Below, piece after piece: positions 42,854 through 51,841 of a DNA stretch of 64,000 nucleotides (positions are counted from its first letter, which is position 1; the number at the start of each line of letters is the position of its first letter). This DNA comes from Verrucomicrobiaceae bacterium UBA1938 (GTDB taxonomy: Bacteria; Verrucomicrobiota; Verrucomicrobiia; Verrucomicrobiales; Verrucomicrobiaceae): contig DDFC01000032.1 of the NCBI GenBank assembly GCA_002336895.1, forward strand, positions 124,001 to 188,000, read 5' to 3'. The translations under genes were made by a program, and so were the position numbers. The notes below the pieces were generated by a model. That model was given only the letters and a program-made list of their open reading frames with translations, ran no database searches and was not told the origin of the DNA.

Positions 42854-42934
42854 GCCGTCACCTTGGTCTGACAGCCGCCCGCCCCGGGTAGATTTAGGCC
42901 TCCCACCGCCTCCCTAAATATCGATAGCTCAAGT

Positions 42935-42963
42935 TTGCCCAATCGTTTTATGGTGTTTATAGT
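42935..42963 (+). promoter_or_regulatory. Candidate promoter of the exopolysaccharide cluster
   Basis: TTGCCC (42935-42940), 17 bases, TATAGT (42958-42963), 4/6 and 5/6 to consensus. It sits in an AT-rich patch a few bases before the flippase start at 42972, so the mRNA leader would be very short or absent. Confidence 0.55.
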
Positions 42964-42971
42964 TTATGTAA

Positions 42972-44351
42972 ATGCCGCCAATGCGTGTTGCCCTGCCAGC
43001 CCCGCTCCGCGCCCTTCTATCCAGGGGCGCTGGCTCCACCGTGGTCTCGGGCTTCCTCGTGGTGGCAGTCATGACAATGGTCGGCAAGATCGTCGCCTTC
43101 GCCAAAGACGCCGTCGTCGCCGCCAAGCTCGGCACCGCTGACGATCTGGACAGCTACATGCTCGTTTTCGGCTTTCTGACTTTCGTCATCAGCGTGCTGA
43201 CCAGTGGCCTGCCTGAAGCCCTGGTCCCGGCCTATGCCGAACTGCGCGAGCACCGTGGCCTGCGCAGGGCCTATCGCCTCGGCGCGCAGTGTGTGTTTTT
43301 CCAGCTGGGTATCCTGCTCGCATGCAGCCTCCTGCTGGCTCTGGCAGCACCGTGGGCGGTAGGATGGGCCACCAAGGGCTTCAGCCCCGCCAAGCAGAAA
43401 CTCGCCGTGGAGCTGCTGCGTGGTCTCCTGCCGTTTTTTATCTGCTACGGCGTGGCCCTGAATATCGGCGCATGGCTGCGCGCGGGCAAAACCTTCATGC
43501 TCGCGGCATCGACTCCCATGCTCGTCCCCGCCGGCATCATCACCTCTCTGTTGCTCGCTGGGGACAGGGTCAATGCCTGGACGCTCGTCTCTGGCACCGT
43601 CTGGGGGGCTGCCGCGCATCTCGGTGTTCTGCTGGCGGCCGTCGTGCGTCAGTTGCCTCGCCGCCAGTACTGGTGGCGCAGCCTGCTGCGTCATTGGGAG
43701 CCCAGCCTGCGTGTGGTGCTGCGAAATGCCCTGCCCTTTCTGATGGGCGGCATCGCCTTTGGCAGCGCCAGTGTGGTGGATCAGACCATGGCCGCCTGGC
43801 TCACCGCCGGCTCCGTGGCCGTGCTCGGCTACTCGGACAAGCTCTGCACCATCGTGCTCTCCATCACCGCTGGCCCCGCCTCGGACGTGCTGTTCCCCCA
43901 TTTTGCCGAACTCGTGGCCCAGCGGGACTGGGGTGGGCTGCGCAGGCGCTTCTTCACCAGCGCGGGTCTTATCGCCCTGGCCTCGCTGCCCATGACGCTC
44001 GCACTCAGCTTTCTGGCTCCGTGGATTGTGCGCATCCTCTTTGAGCGTGGTGCCTTCGGCCCGCAGGACACTCTTCGTGTGGCCGAAGTGCTGCGCTACG
44101 CCGCATTCCAGATCCCCTTCTACATCTTCGGCATCGTCGCTGCGCGCGTGGCGGTCTCGCTGCAGGCATCGCGCTACATGCTTGGCATTGCCTTCAGTGC
44201 TCTGGCCTTGAATGCCTCGCTCAACTGGCTGCTCATGCGCCACATGGGCGCGGCGGGCATCGCCCTCTCCACCACCCTCGTCCATTTCATCTGCGCCATC
44301 GCCACCTGCCTCGTCTGCCTCACCGTCATTCGCAGAAAGGAGGCTGCATGA
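42972..44351 (+). CDS. MurJ/MviN-family lipid flippase-like protein
   Basis: 459 residues with about 12-14 membrane segments of the MOP/MurJ type, e.g. TVVSGFLVVAVMTMVGKIVAFAK then GTADDLDSYMLVF, ALPFLMGGIAFGSASVVDQTM, and a C-terminal MLGIAFSALALNASLNWLLM. Start 42972 or the ATG at 42981. It is the first gene of a cluster with a polymerase and glycosyltransferases, so it probably flips an undecaprenyl-linked exopolysaccharide unit rather than lipid II. The next ATG overlaps its stop. Confidence 0.85.
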   Translation: MPPMRVALPAPLRALLSRGAGSTVVSGFLVVAVMTMVGKIVAFAKDAVVAAKLGTADDLDSYMLVFGFLTFVISVLTSGLPEALVPAYAELREHRGLRRAYRLGAQCVFFQLGILLACSLLLALAAPWAVGWATKGFSPAKQKLAVELLRGLLPFFICYGVALNIGAWLRAGKTFMLAASTPMLVPAGIITSLLLAGDRVNAWTLVSGTVWGAAAHLGVLLAAVVRQLPRRQYWWRSLLRHWEPSLRVVLRNALPFLMGGIAFGSASVVDQTMAAWLTAGSVAVLGYSDKLCTIVLSITAGPASDVLFPHFAELVAQRDWGGLRRRFFTSAGLIALASLPMTLALSFLAPWIVRILFERGAFGPQDTLRVAEVLRYAAFQIPFYIFGIVAARVAVSLQASRYMLGIAFSALALNASLNWLLMRHMGAAGIALSTTLVHFICAIATCLVCLTVIRRKEAA

Positions 44352-45628
44352 GCCCCGCTCCCGCCATGCACATGCCGCCAGCCTTCGTCAGGGCGGCAGA
44401 AAAAAGCCGCGAGCGCATGACCCGCCTGCTCATCCTCTGCTCCCTGGCCCTGCTGGTCCCCACGATGACGAAATATCTCCCCTGGGCGGACAGCGTCGGG
44501 GTGCTGCCCTTCAAGCCGCGGGACTACACCCTCCTCACAGTGGCCGCTGTCAGCTTCATGGTCATGTTCAACAGGCCCAGCATCTGCCCGCCTGCCTTCC
44601 TGATGCTCATCGTGCCGCTCCTCCGCGTGCTGGACGCCACCTTTCTGCAGCGTTTCACCATCACCGCTCTCGGAGATCACAGCATTGTGGTGATGTCCCT
44701 GATCTCCAATTTCCTCGTCACTTTCACCACGGTCCTGTGCCTTTCTTCAGAGCCCTGGCGTCGCGTGGCCATCTGGGTGGGCGTGTGCACCGCTCTCTTC
44801 TCGGCTGCCGGTGTTTATTATGAGTTTCTTGGCTTCCGCGCCTTCACGCGCATTCCCGGCCGCATGGCTGGATACTCCACAGACCCAAATGACCCGCCGA
44901 TCATCATCAGCCTCATGCTCAGCGCCGTCTTCACGCTGAACCCGCGTTTCTGGTGGAACATGGTGCTCGTGGGCGTGGTCACCCCCGCCATCGCGCTCAC
45001 GCTCAGCCGCAGCGGCATGGCCGTCTTTTCCTGTCTCATGTTCTGCTACATCCTGGCCAATTTGCGCCAGCACTTCATGGGCATGCTCATCGCCGCCGCC
45101 GTCAGCATCCCGCTCGCCATTGGCGGCGTCACCATCCTGGCCCAGACCTCCACCAAGGACGGTCTCATGACCAACAAGGACACGACCGACCGCCTCAAGG
45201 CCATCTACGAGCTCGACTTTGAACGCATCAAATCTCCCGAACGCGGCAAGGACCTGCAGGATGGCTGGGAGGCCGCAGGCAAAAAACCCCTCTGGGGCCA
45301 CGGCACCGGTGCAGGCACCAGCGTCTGGAAACCGCACAATCAAATTGTCGCCCTCTGGATCGACATCGGCATCCCCGGCGTGCTGCTCTACATCGGCGGT
45401 CTGGCGCTGCTCACCTTCCGCTGCCTCACCATGGGCCTGCGCGGGGCCTACTGTCTCGTACCCCTTTGGTTGTTTATTCCTTGCAGCCAGATCCTCGTCG
45501 AATCCCCGCACTACTGGTTTGCCGCCGCCGTCTGCAGCAATCTCGTTTTCGCTGGCCGCTTCCGCCTCGTGCTCAAAGCCCCCTCCAAACCGCAGACCAC
45601 CCCGCACGCTCCTCTGCCGCAGTCATGA
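44348..45628 (+). CDS. O-antigen ligase/polymerase-like membrane protein
   Basis: 426 residues, coupled to the flippase by an ATGA overlap. About ten membrane segments, with a long loop (residues 270-340) holding DRLKAIYELDFERIKSPERG and LWGHGTGAGTSVWKPHNQIV, which matches the Wzy_C loop where GxGxG-x-PHN is typical. The family polymerises or ligates polysaccharide repeats in the membrane. It is followed by a coupled glycosyltransferase gene. Confidence 0.82.
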   Translation: MSPAPAMHMPPAFVRAAEKSRERMTRLLILCSLALLVPTMTKYLPWADSVGVLPFKPRDYTLLTVAAVSFMVMFNRPSICPPAFLMLIVPLLRVLDATFLQRFTITALGDHSIVVMSLISNFLVTFTTVLCLSSEPWRRVAIWVGVCTALFSAAGVYYEFLGFRAFTRIPGRMAGYSTDPNDPPIIISLMLSAVFTLNPRFWWNMVLVGVVTPAIALTLSRSGMAVFSCLMFCYILANLRQHFMGMLIAAAVSIPLAIGGVTILAQTSTKDGLMTNKDTTDRLKAIYELDFERIKSPERGKDLQDGWEAAGKKPLWGHGTGAGTSVWKPHNQIVALWIDIGIPGVLLYIGGLALLTFRCLTMGLRGAYCLVPLWLFIPCSQILVESPHYWFAAAVCSNLVFAGRFRLVLKAPSKPQTTPHAPLPQS

Positions 45629-47763
45629 AGATCACCTTCATCATCCGCGATCTCGGCCACGGCGGTGCTCAGCGCCAGCTCGTGCTGCTTGCGGGTGGAC
45701 TGGTGCAGCAGGGCCACGAGGTCAGCGTGCTGCACTTCTACGGCGGCCCCTTTCGTGACGAACTTGAGTCCGCAGGCGCACGCACCGTCTGCATCGGCAA
45801 AAAAAGCCGCTGGGATCTCGCGGGTTTCTTCATCCGCCTCGTCAAAGCAGCACGCAGCATCCGCCCCGAGGTGCTGCACGGCTACCTCGCCGAATCCAAC
45901 CTCATGGCGCTGTTTTTGAAGCCCTTCTGCGGCTTCCCCCGCGTGGTGTGGGGTGTTCGCGACTCCCAGACAGACGCTCATCTCTGGGGCGTCCTCGGCA
46001 GGGCCAGCTTCCGCCTGAACTGCCTGCTCGCACGCTTCGCCGATGTCATCATCTGCAACTCCCAGGCCGGGCGCGACTACTACGCCGCACGCGGCTATCC
46101 GCAGGCCAAGATGCACGTCGTGCCCAACGGCATCGACACCGAGAAGTTCCAGCCGCAGCCGCGCACGCCTTCAGCCCTGCCCACCTTCGGCCTCGTGGGC
46201 CGCATGAACCCGATGAAGGACATCGCCACCTTCCTGCGCGCGGCGGCTCTCGTCCCTCATGCGCAGTTCATCATCGTTGGTTCTGGAGATGCCGCCTACG
46301 AGCAGCAGATGCGCAGCCTTGCCACGAGTCTGGGACTCGACGACCGCCTCACCTGGCTGCCCGCGCAGAAGGACATGCCCGCCATCTACGCCAGGCTCGA
46401 CTGCCTCGTTAACTCCAGCGCCTTTGGCGAAGGCTTCTCCAACGTCATCGGCGAGGCCATGGCCTGCGGCGTCCCCTGCATCGCTAGCGATGTGGGAGAC
46501 AGCGCCTGGATCATCGGCGAAAAATCCCGCATCTTCCCTGTGGGCGACCACACAGCACTCGCACAGTGCATGCGTTCCTTTACGCCCCACGATCCACGCC
46601 AGCGCATCGTGGACGAGTTCAGCATCTCAAAGCTCATCCAACGCACCAGCCGCCTGCTCTCAAAGAAAGTCCTCTGGCTCACCACCGGCCTCGGCAGCGG
46701 TGGTGCTGAGATGATGCTGGCGCAGCTCATTCGTGGCCTCCCGCAGTTCCAGCACAGTGTCATCTCGCTCACCTCTGGCGGCAAACACGCCACCGCATTG
46801 CGCGAAGGCGGCTACGAAGTCCACAGCCTCGACATGCCCGCCGGCAAGCCCACGCTCGCCTCCCTCTGGCGTCTCTTCCGCATCGTCCACCAGACTAGGG
46901 CTGATGTTCTCATGGGCTGGATGTACCACGGCTGCTTTGCCGCCGTGCTCGCACGCTTCATGCATTTCAAAAGCGTGCCCGTCATCTGGAACGTGCGCCA
47001 AAGCCTCTACGATCTGAAGCACGAAAAGCGCGGCTCCGCGCTCGTCATCCGCGCGCTGGCATCGCTGTCCTGGCTGCCCGCACGCATCACCTACAACACG
47101 CAGACCGGCGCACGCCAGCACGAGTCTCTGGGCTACCGCGCGTCCAAAACCCAGCTCATCCCCAACGGCTTTGACCTCGGCAAATGGCAGCCGGGCACAC
47201 CCGTCCCCGGACGCATCGGCCGCTTTGGCCGCAACGCACCCATGAAGGACTACGCCACCTTCATCGCTGCCGCTAAAATCATCGCGGAGAAAAAGCCGGG
47301 CACCGAGTTCATCATCGTCGGCGCTGGCACCGAAGAACTCGAGGTGCCCGCCTGCATCCAGATCCTCGGCGAGCGCCACGACCTGCCCGAGCTCACCGCC
47401 TCTCTCAACATCGCCGTCTCCTCCTCCGCTTTTGGCGAAGGCTTTCCCAACGTCGTCGGCGAGGCCATGGCCTGCTCCGTTCCCGTCGTCGCCACAGACA
47501 TCGGCGACACCCGCTGGGTGACGGGAGACACCGGCCATCTCGTGCCGCCGGGAGATCCCGCAGCGCTTGCTCAGGCTTGCATTGATGTTCTCGACTCCGG
47601 CCTCCTCCACGATCCCGGCTCCCGCACACGCATCGCGCAGCACTTCTCCATCGAGAGCGTTTTGCAAAAATTCGCCTCCCTGCTGGACTCACCTCACTCG
47701 GCTTCAGTAGCATCGGCAGCTCGCCCCTCTTCCGCTCTCGCCTCTCCCCTTCCTCATTCCTGA
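45625..47763 (+). CDS. Fusion of two GT4 glycosyltransferases
   Basis: 712 residues from the ATG at 45625, overlapping the previous stop. Two full GT-B/GT4 enzymes in one chain. The first (1-340) has FIIRDLGHGGAQRQLVLLAG, VPNGIDTEKF, GLVGRMNPMKDIATFL and SSAFGEGFSNVIGEAMACG with the E-x7-E donor motif. The second (345-695) has LWLTTGLGSGGAEMMLAQL, IPNGFDLGKW, GRFGRNAPMKDYATFI and SSAFGEGFPNVVGEAMAC. A Ser/Ala-rich tail ends it. The close likeness points to duplication and fusion, giving two successive sugar transfers. Confidence 0.88.
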   Translation: MKITFIIRDLGHGGAQRQLVLLAGGLVQQGHEVSVLHFYGGPFRDELESAGARTVCIGKKSRWDLAGFFIRLVKAARSIRPEVLHGYLAESNLMALFLKPFCGFPRVVWGVRDSQTDAHLWGVLGRASFRLNCLLARFADVIICNSQAGRDYYAARGYPQAKMHVVPNGIDTEKFQPQPRTPSALPTFGLVGRMNPMKDIATFLRAAALVPHAQFIIVGSGDAAYEQQMRSLATSLGLDDRLTWLPAQKDMPAIYARLDCLVNSSAFGEGFSNVIGEAMACGVPCIASDVGDSAWIIGEKSRIFPVGDHTALAQCMRSFTPHDPRQRIVDEFSISKLIQRTSRLLSKKVLWLTTGLGSGGAEMMLAQLIRGLPQFQHSVISLTSGGKHATALREGGYEVHSLDMPAGKPTLASLWRLFRIVHQTRADVLMGWMYHGCFAAVLARFMHFKSVPVIWNVRQSLYDLKHEKRGSALVIRALASLSWLPARITYNTQTGARQHESLGYRASKTQLIPNGFDLGKWQPGTPVPGRIGRFGRNAPMKDYATFIAAAKIIAEKKPGTEFIIVGAGTEELEVPACIQILGERHDLPELTASLNIAVSSSAFGEGFPNVVGEAMACSVPVVATDIGDTRWVTGDTGHLVPPGDPAALAQACIDVLDSGLLHDPGSRTRIAQHFSIESVLQKFASLLDSPHSASVASAARPSSALASPLPHS

Positions 47764-47765
47764 CC

Positions 47766-49712
47766 ATGTGCGGCATCGCTGGCTTCTTCAATCCTCCCTC
47801 AGCGTGCCCTTCGCACGAGATGAACGCCATCGTCACCGCCATGACGGACGCCATCATCCTGCGAGGCCCCGATGACTCCGGTGCCTGGGTGGACTCCTCC
47901 AGCGGCATTGCACTCGGCCATCGCCGCCTCTCCATTCTCGATCTCTCGCCTCTGGGCCATCAGCCCATGACCAGCGCCGACGGCCGCTTCGTCATCGTCT
48001 TCAATGGCGAGATCTACAACTTCCAGGACCTCCGCGCCGAACTCGAACCCCTCGGCCACACCTGGCGCGGCCACTCAGATACCGAGATCATGCTCGCCGC
48101 CTTCCGTCAGTGGGGCGTGGTGGAGGCCACCAAGCGCTTCAACGGCATGTTTGCCTACGCCGTGTGGGACAAGCAGGAGCGCGTGCTGCACCTGGCCCGC
48201 GACCGCATGGGGGAAAAGCCGCTCTACTACGGCTGGATCGGCGAGACCTTTGTCTTCGCCTCCGAGCTCAAAGCCCTGCGCCGCTTCCCCGGCTTCAATG
48301 CCGCCATCGATCGCGAGGCCCTCACCTCCCTCCTCCGCTTCAACTACATCCCAGATCCCCTCTGCATCTACCAGGGCTTTAAAAAGCTGCCCCCTGCCGC
48401 GATGCTTAGTTTGCAGGCCCCCTCCGATCATCCACAACCCGGCTATTATTGGAGCCTGCCGCATGCCGTGGAGCGCGGCCTTGACAATCCCTTCAAGGGC
48501 ACCGAAGCCGAAGCCATCGACACCTTTGAGTCCATGCTCAAAAAAGCCGTGGGCATGCGCATGGTCTCCGATGTGCCTCTGGGCGCCTTCCTCAGCGGCG
48601 GCATCGACTCCTCGCTCATCGTGGCGATGATGCAGTCGCAGAGCGCCCGCCCCGTGCGCACATTCACCATCGGCTTCCACGAAAAGCAGTACAACGAGGC
48701 CGAAGTCGCCAAGAGCGTGGCCAAGCATCTCGGCACCGAGCACACCGAAATGTACGTCACCGGCGAGGACGCACTCAATGTCATCCCGCAGCTCCCCGCA
48801 CTCTACGACGAGCCCTTCGCCGACTACTCGCAGATCCCCACCCACCTCGTCTGCAAGATGGCCCGCCAGCACGTCACCGTCGCTCTCAGTGGCGATGCGG
48901 GCGATGAACTCTTCGGCGGCTACGAGCGCTACGCCATGGGCCGCAGCCTCTGGAATAAATTCGCCTGGATGCCCCCGCCGCTGAAGAAGTTGACCGCCGC
49001 CGCATTCACCGCAGTCCCTCCCGGCCCGCTCAACGCCCTCGGCTCCAAAGTCCTCCCCAGAAGCAAGCGCCATATCCCCGTGGGAGACAAGCTCCACAAG
49101 CTCGCCGAAGTCGTCGCCGCGCCCGGCATGGAGTCGCTCTATCTCACGATCATGTCCTACTGGAAAAAGCCCACGGACATCGTCATCGATGGCAGGGACC
49201 CCGTCACCGCCATCACCAACACCAAGGCATGGCCACGCGTGAGCGACTTCACCCATCGCATGATGTACCTCGACATGGAGACCTACCTCCCCGGAGACAT
49301 CCTCGTCAAAGTGGACCGCGCCGCCATGGGCGTCAGCCTGGAGGGCCGCATTCCTCTCCTAGACACCGACCTCATCGAGTTCGCCTGGCGCATCCCGTAT
49401 TCCATGAAAGTCCGCGACGGCAAAGGCAAATGGCTCATGCGTGAGACGCTCTATCGCCATGTGCCCAAGGCCCTGATCGACCGCCCCAAACAGGGCTTCG
49501 GCATCCCGCTGGAAATCTGGCTGCGCGGCCCCCTGCGCGAATGGGCCGAAGACCTCCTCTCCGAATCCCGCCTCAAACGCGAAGGCTTCTTCCACCCCGC
49601 CCCCATCCGCCAGAAATGGCAGGAACACCTCAGCGGCACCCGCAACTGGCACTTCTACCTCTGGGACATCCTCATGTTTCAGGCGTGGCTCCAGGCGCAG
49701 AAGACTCTGTAA
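47766..49712 (+). CDS. asnB: Asparagine synthase (glutamine-hydrolysing) family amidotransferase
   Basis: 648 residues. The class II glutaminase domain begins with the catalytic Cys2 (MCGIAGFFN) and has RGPDDSGAW and FNGEIYNF. The synthetase domain has the ATP pyrophosphatase loop FLSGGIDSSLIVAMM and AVALSGDAGDELFGGYERY-like sequence. Such genes in exopolysaccharide clusters often amidate sugar carboxylates. It follows the fused glycosyltransferase by two bases, so it is probably part of that operon rather than a housekeeping asparagine synthetase. Confidence 0.9.
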   Translation: MCGIAGFFNPPSACPSHEMNAIVTAMTDAIILRGPDDSGAWVDSSSGIALGHRRLSILDLSPLGHQPMTSADGRFVIVFNGEIYNFQDLRAELEPLGHTWRGHSDTEIMLAAFRQWGVVEATKRFNGMFAYAVWDKQERVLHLARDRMGEKPLYYGWIGETFVFASELKALRRFPGFNAAIDREALTSLLRFNYIPDPLCIYQGFKKLPPAAMLSLQAPSDHPQPGYYWSLPHAVERGLDNPFKGTEAEAIDTFESMLKKAVGMRMVSDVPLGAFLSGGIDSSLIVAMMQSQSARPVRTFTIGFHEKQYNEAEVAKSVAKHLGTEHTEMYVTGEDALNVIPQLPALYDEPFADYSQIPTHLVCKMARQHVTVALSGDAGDELFGGYERYAMGRSLWNKFAWMPPPLKKLTAAAFTAVPPGPLNALGSKVLPRSKRHIPVGDKLHKLAEVVAAPGMESLYLTIMSYWKKPTDIVIDGRDPVTAITNTKAWPRVSDFTHRMMYLDMETYLPGDILVKVDRAAMGVSLEGRIPLLDTDLIEFAWRIPYSMKVRDGKGKWLMRETLYRHVPKALIDRPKQGFGIPLEIWLRGPLREWAEDLLSESRLKREGFFHPAPIRQKWQEHLSGTRNWHFYLWDILMFQAWLQAQKTL

Positions 49713-49713
49713 A

Positions 49714-49853
49714 GTGGTCCGCACAGTCCCCTGTGCGGCGCTCCGCTAACGCGAGTCACCCCTTGTCAGACAGAAGCATTTTTATGTGCCGTCTTTTTCT
49801 GGGAAGTGAATCAGGAGACTCTGTCGAACTGCACAGAGGACTGTGCGGACCAC
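49714..49853. repeat. Dispersed 140-bp element with inverted-repeat ends, copy 2
   Basis: Same ends (GTGGTCCGCACAGTCC and GGACTGTGCGGACCAC) and the same internal 20-mer GAAGTGAATCAGGAGACTCT as the copy at 28747-28888. It lies directly after the asnB stop and before the convergent acyltransferase stop. Confidence 0.8.
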
Positions 49854-49857
49854 TCTC

Positions 49858-50895
49858 TCACGTAAACCTCCTCAACCTCTCCCTCACCCACCTCATTGAC
49901 GGTTTCTCGATCCACACCGAAATCACCCACGCCAGCAGCACCATCGCCACCGTCGTCACTCCCAGCCTCACCCACGCCGACTGAGTCACCGCTCCCAGCG
50001 CATCCAGCAGCACCAGCCCGATGTTCTGATGAATCAAATACAGCGGGTACGAGATCGCCCCCAGAAACACCAGCGGCCGCGCATTCAGAAAAGGCAGCCA
50101 GCCCGTCGTTGCCAGATGCAGCAGCAGCGCAAAGCCCAGCACCAGCGGGAAATGCAGCGGAAACGCCGCCTTCCACCATGCCAGCCCCCCGCACACCAGC
50201 AGCACCAGCGTATGCCCCACGCTCCACGCCCGCCTGCGGTGTGCATCATACAAGATCATCCCCACGCCAAAGAGATGAATATAATCAAGGCTCGTCACCG
50301 CCTTGATCTTCCCCGTCAGCCGGTACACCAGCGACTCCGGCTGCCCATGCGTCAAAACCCAGTGCGCCCCGGCAGCCGCAGCCAGCCACAGCAGCAGCAC
50401 CGGCACCGTGAGCTTCTTGAATGCCCCCAGCTGATGCAGCACCAGCATCGCCACATAAAACAGCAGCTCAAACTCCAGCGACCAGTACACACCATCGATC
50501 ATGTTCGCCCGTAGAAAACGCGGTAGCAGCGGGATGTTCCAAAGCGCATCCCGCGCACTCACCTCCATCCCCTGCAGGCCATAGCGTGAAGTCACCAGCA
50601 GCGTGATCAGCGCACAGGCCCAGAAAGTAGGATACAGCCTCGAAAAGCGCCCCACCACAAAGCTCGCCGCCGATTTGGCGCGATCCAGCGTCATGAAAAT
50701 CACAAAGCCGCTGATCATGAAAAACAGATCCACCCCCAGGCCCCCATACGGAAATCCAAATGGCGGATCATACAGATGAAATGTCCAGTTCTTCGCGATG
50801 CCGCTGGTGAAATGAAACAGCAGCACCGCCATCGCCGCGATACCGCGTAGAGCATCCAGTTCAGCAATTCTTAAAGTGGGATTGATCGACTTCAT
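49858..50895 (-). CDS. Acyltransferase 3 family membrane protein
   Basis: 345 residues with about ten membrane helices. The family signature is at the start: RIAELDALRGIAAMAVLLFH with the catalytic R-H pair region, then FMISGFVIFMTLDRAKSAA and YWSLEFELLFYVAMLVLH. It transfers acetyl or other acyl groups to surface glycans. Its start overlaps the stop of the SGNH hydrolase gene (ATGA), so the two are coupled and may add and remove acyl groups. Confidence 0.9.
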   Translation of the reverse strand: MKSINPTLRIAELDALRGIAAMAVLLFHFTSGIAKNWTFHLYDPPFGFPYGGLGVDLFFMISGFVIFMTLDRAKSAASFVVGRFSRLYPTFWACALITLLVTSRYGLQGMEVSARDALWNIPLLPRFLRANMIDGVYWSLEFELLFYVAMLVLHQLGAFKKLTVPVLLLWLAAAAGAHWVLTHGQPESLVYRLTGKIKAVTSLDYIHLFGVGMILYDAHRRRAWSVGHTLVLLVCGGLAWWKAAFPLHFPLVLGFALLLHLATTGWLPFLNARPLVFLGAISYPLYLIHQNIGLVLLDALGAVTQSAWVRLGVTTVAMVLLAWVISVWIEKPSMRWVRERLRRFT

Positions 50896-51593
50896 GGCAG
50901 GGCGGAGGGCAGCTTCAGCACAGGGGTCAGTTCTCGGGTCAGCGCCACATACCCGGCCTTCGACAGATGCAGATGATCCTCCAGGTACAGTTGCAGCTTC
51001 TGGTTCCCATCCGCCTCCAGAAAAGCCGCTGAGAAATCATGAAACTCCACCTGCTGGCTGCCATGCAGCTTCTTCAGCCGCGCATTGATCTCGCCAATCC
51101 ATGGGCGAATCGGCGAGGCCGCCTCATACACCGGCAGCAGCCCCAGCAGCACTATCCTCGCCCCCGGCTGCACCGCATGAATCCGCTCCACGATCGTCTC
51201 AATCCCGCGCGCCGTATCCACCGCGCTGAAATGCCGCCAGTAGTTGTTGATGCCGATCATGAGCACCACCGTCTCCGGCGCAGGTCCGTCTAGAATCCCC
51301 TGCTCCAGCCGCCACAGCACATGCTGCGGTCCCTCCCCGCCAATCCCAAAATTCAACGCCTTCGCGGGCGCGATGCGTGACTCCCACAGCCCCTTGTCCC
51401 AGCTCTCCGTCAGCGAGTCCCCGATGAAGACAATCTTCGCCTGCACCTCCTTCATCCTCTCCGCCTGCTCCTTCACTACCCCAGCCCAGTACGCCGTCTC
51501 ATCCCTCTTCGCCGCCTCCCACGGCACCTCAGCTCTACTCAAGGCAGTTATCGCAAAGCAGAGCATGCAGAGAATAGGCCGGAAATGGTGCAT
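50892..51593 (-). CDS. Secreted SGNH/GDSL hydrolase
   Basis: 233 residues with a signal peptide (MHHFRPILCMLCFAITALSRA). Block I FIGDSLTESW carries the catalytic Ser, block II is GIGGEGPQHV, block III is MIGINNYWR, and block V DHLHLSKAGY carries the Asp/His. It is probably an esterase of surface polysaccharide, coupled to the acyltransferase. The 248 bases upstream (51594-51841) are non-coding; they contain GC-rich inverted segments near 51700-51760, but I found no gene there. Confidence 0.9.
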   Translation of the reverse strand: MHHFRPILCMLCFAITALSRAEVPWEAAKRDETAYWAGVVKEQAERMKEVQAKIVFIGDSLTESWDKGLWESRIAPAKALNFGIGGEGPQHVLWRLEQGILDGPAPETVVLMIGINNYWRHFSAVDTARGIETIVERIHAVQPGARIVLLGLLPVYEAASPIRPWIGEINARLKKLHGSQQVEFHDFSAAFLEADGNQKLQLYLEDHLHLSKAGYVALTRELTPVLKLPSALP

Positions 51594-51841
51594 GAAGTCC
51601 AGAAAGCTAAGCCCCCGCTCTCACGAGATCAAGCTGCGTCAATGCTACGCACCTCACTTGCGCAGCTTGAGCCCTCCGCAAACGCGACAGCGTCGTGGAG
51701 TGCGGTGGCAGAGATGCACGGCGCAAGCCTGCATCGGCGACACCGCTTTCGCGAGGTGCAGAATATCCCTCGGCCTCATCCTGCCGTCCGGCCTGAAAAA
51801 CGTCAGGCCATTTCACTTCCCTCTCCACGCCGCTGCCTCCG

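Noticed and set aside
51594..51841. Possible small gene or dispersed repeat between the SGNH and GT4 genes.
   Set aside because: It has GC-rich inverted segments, but no second copy in the window and no coding signal, so I did not list it as a repeat.
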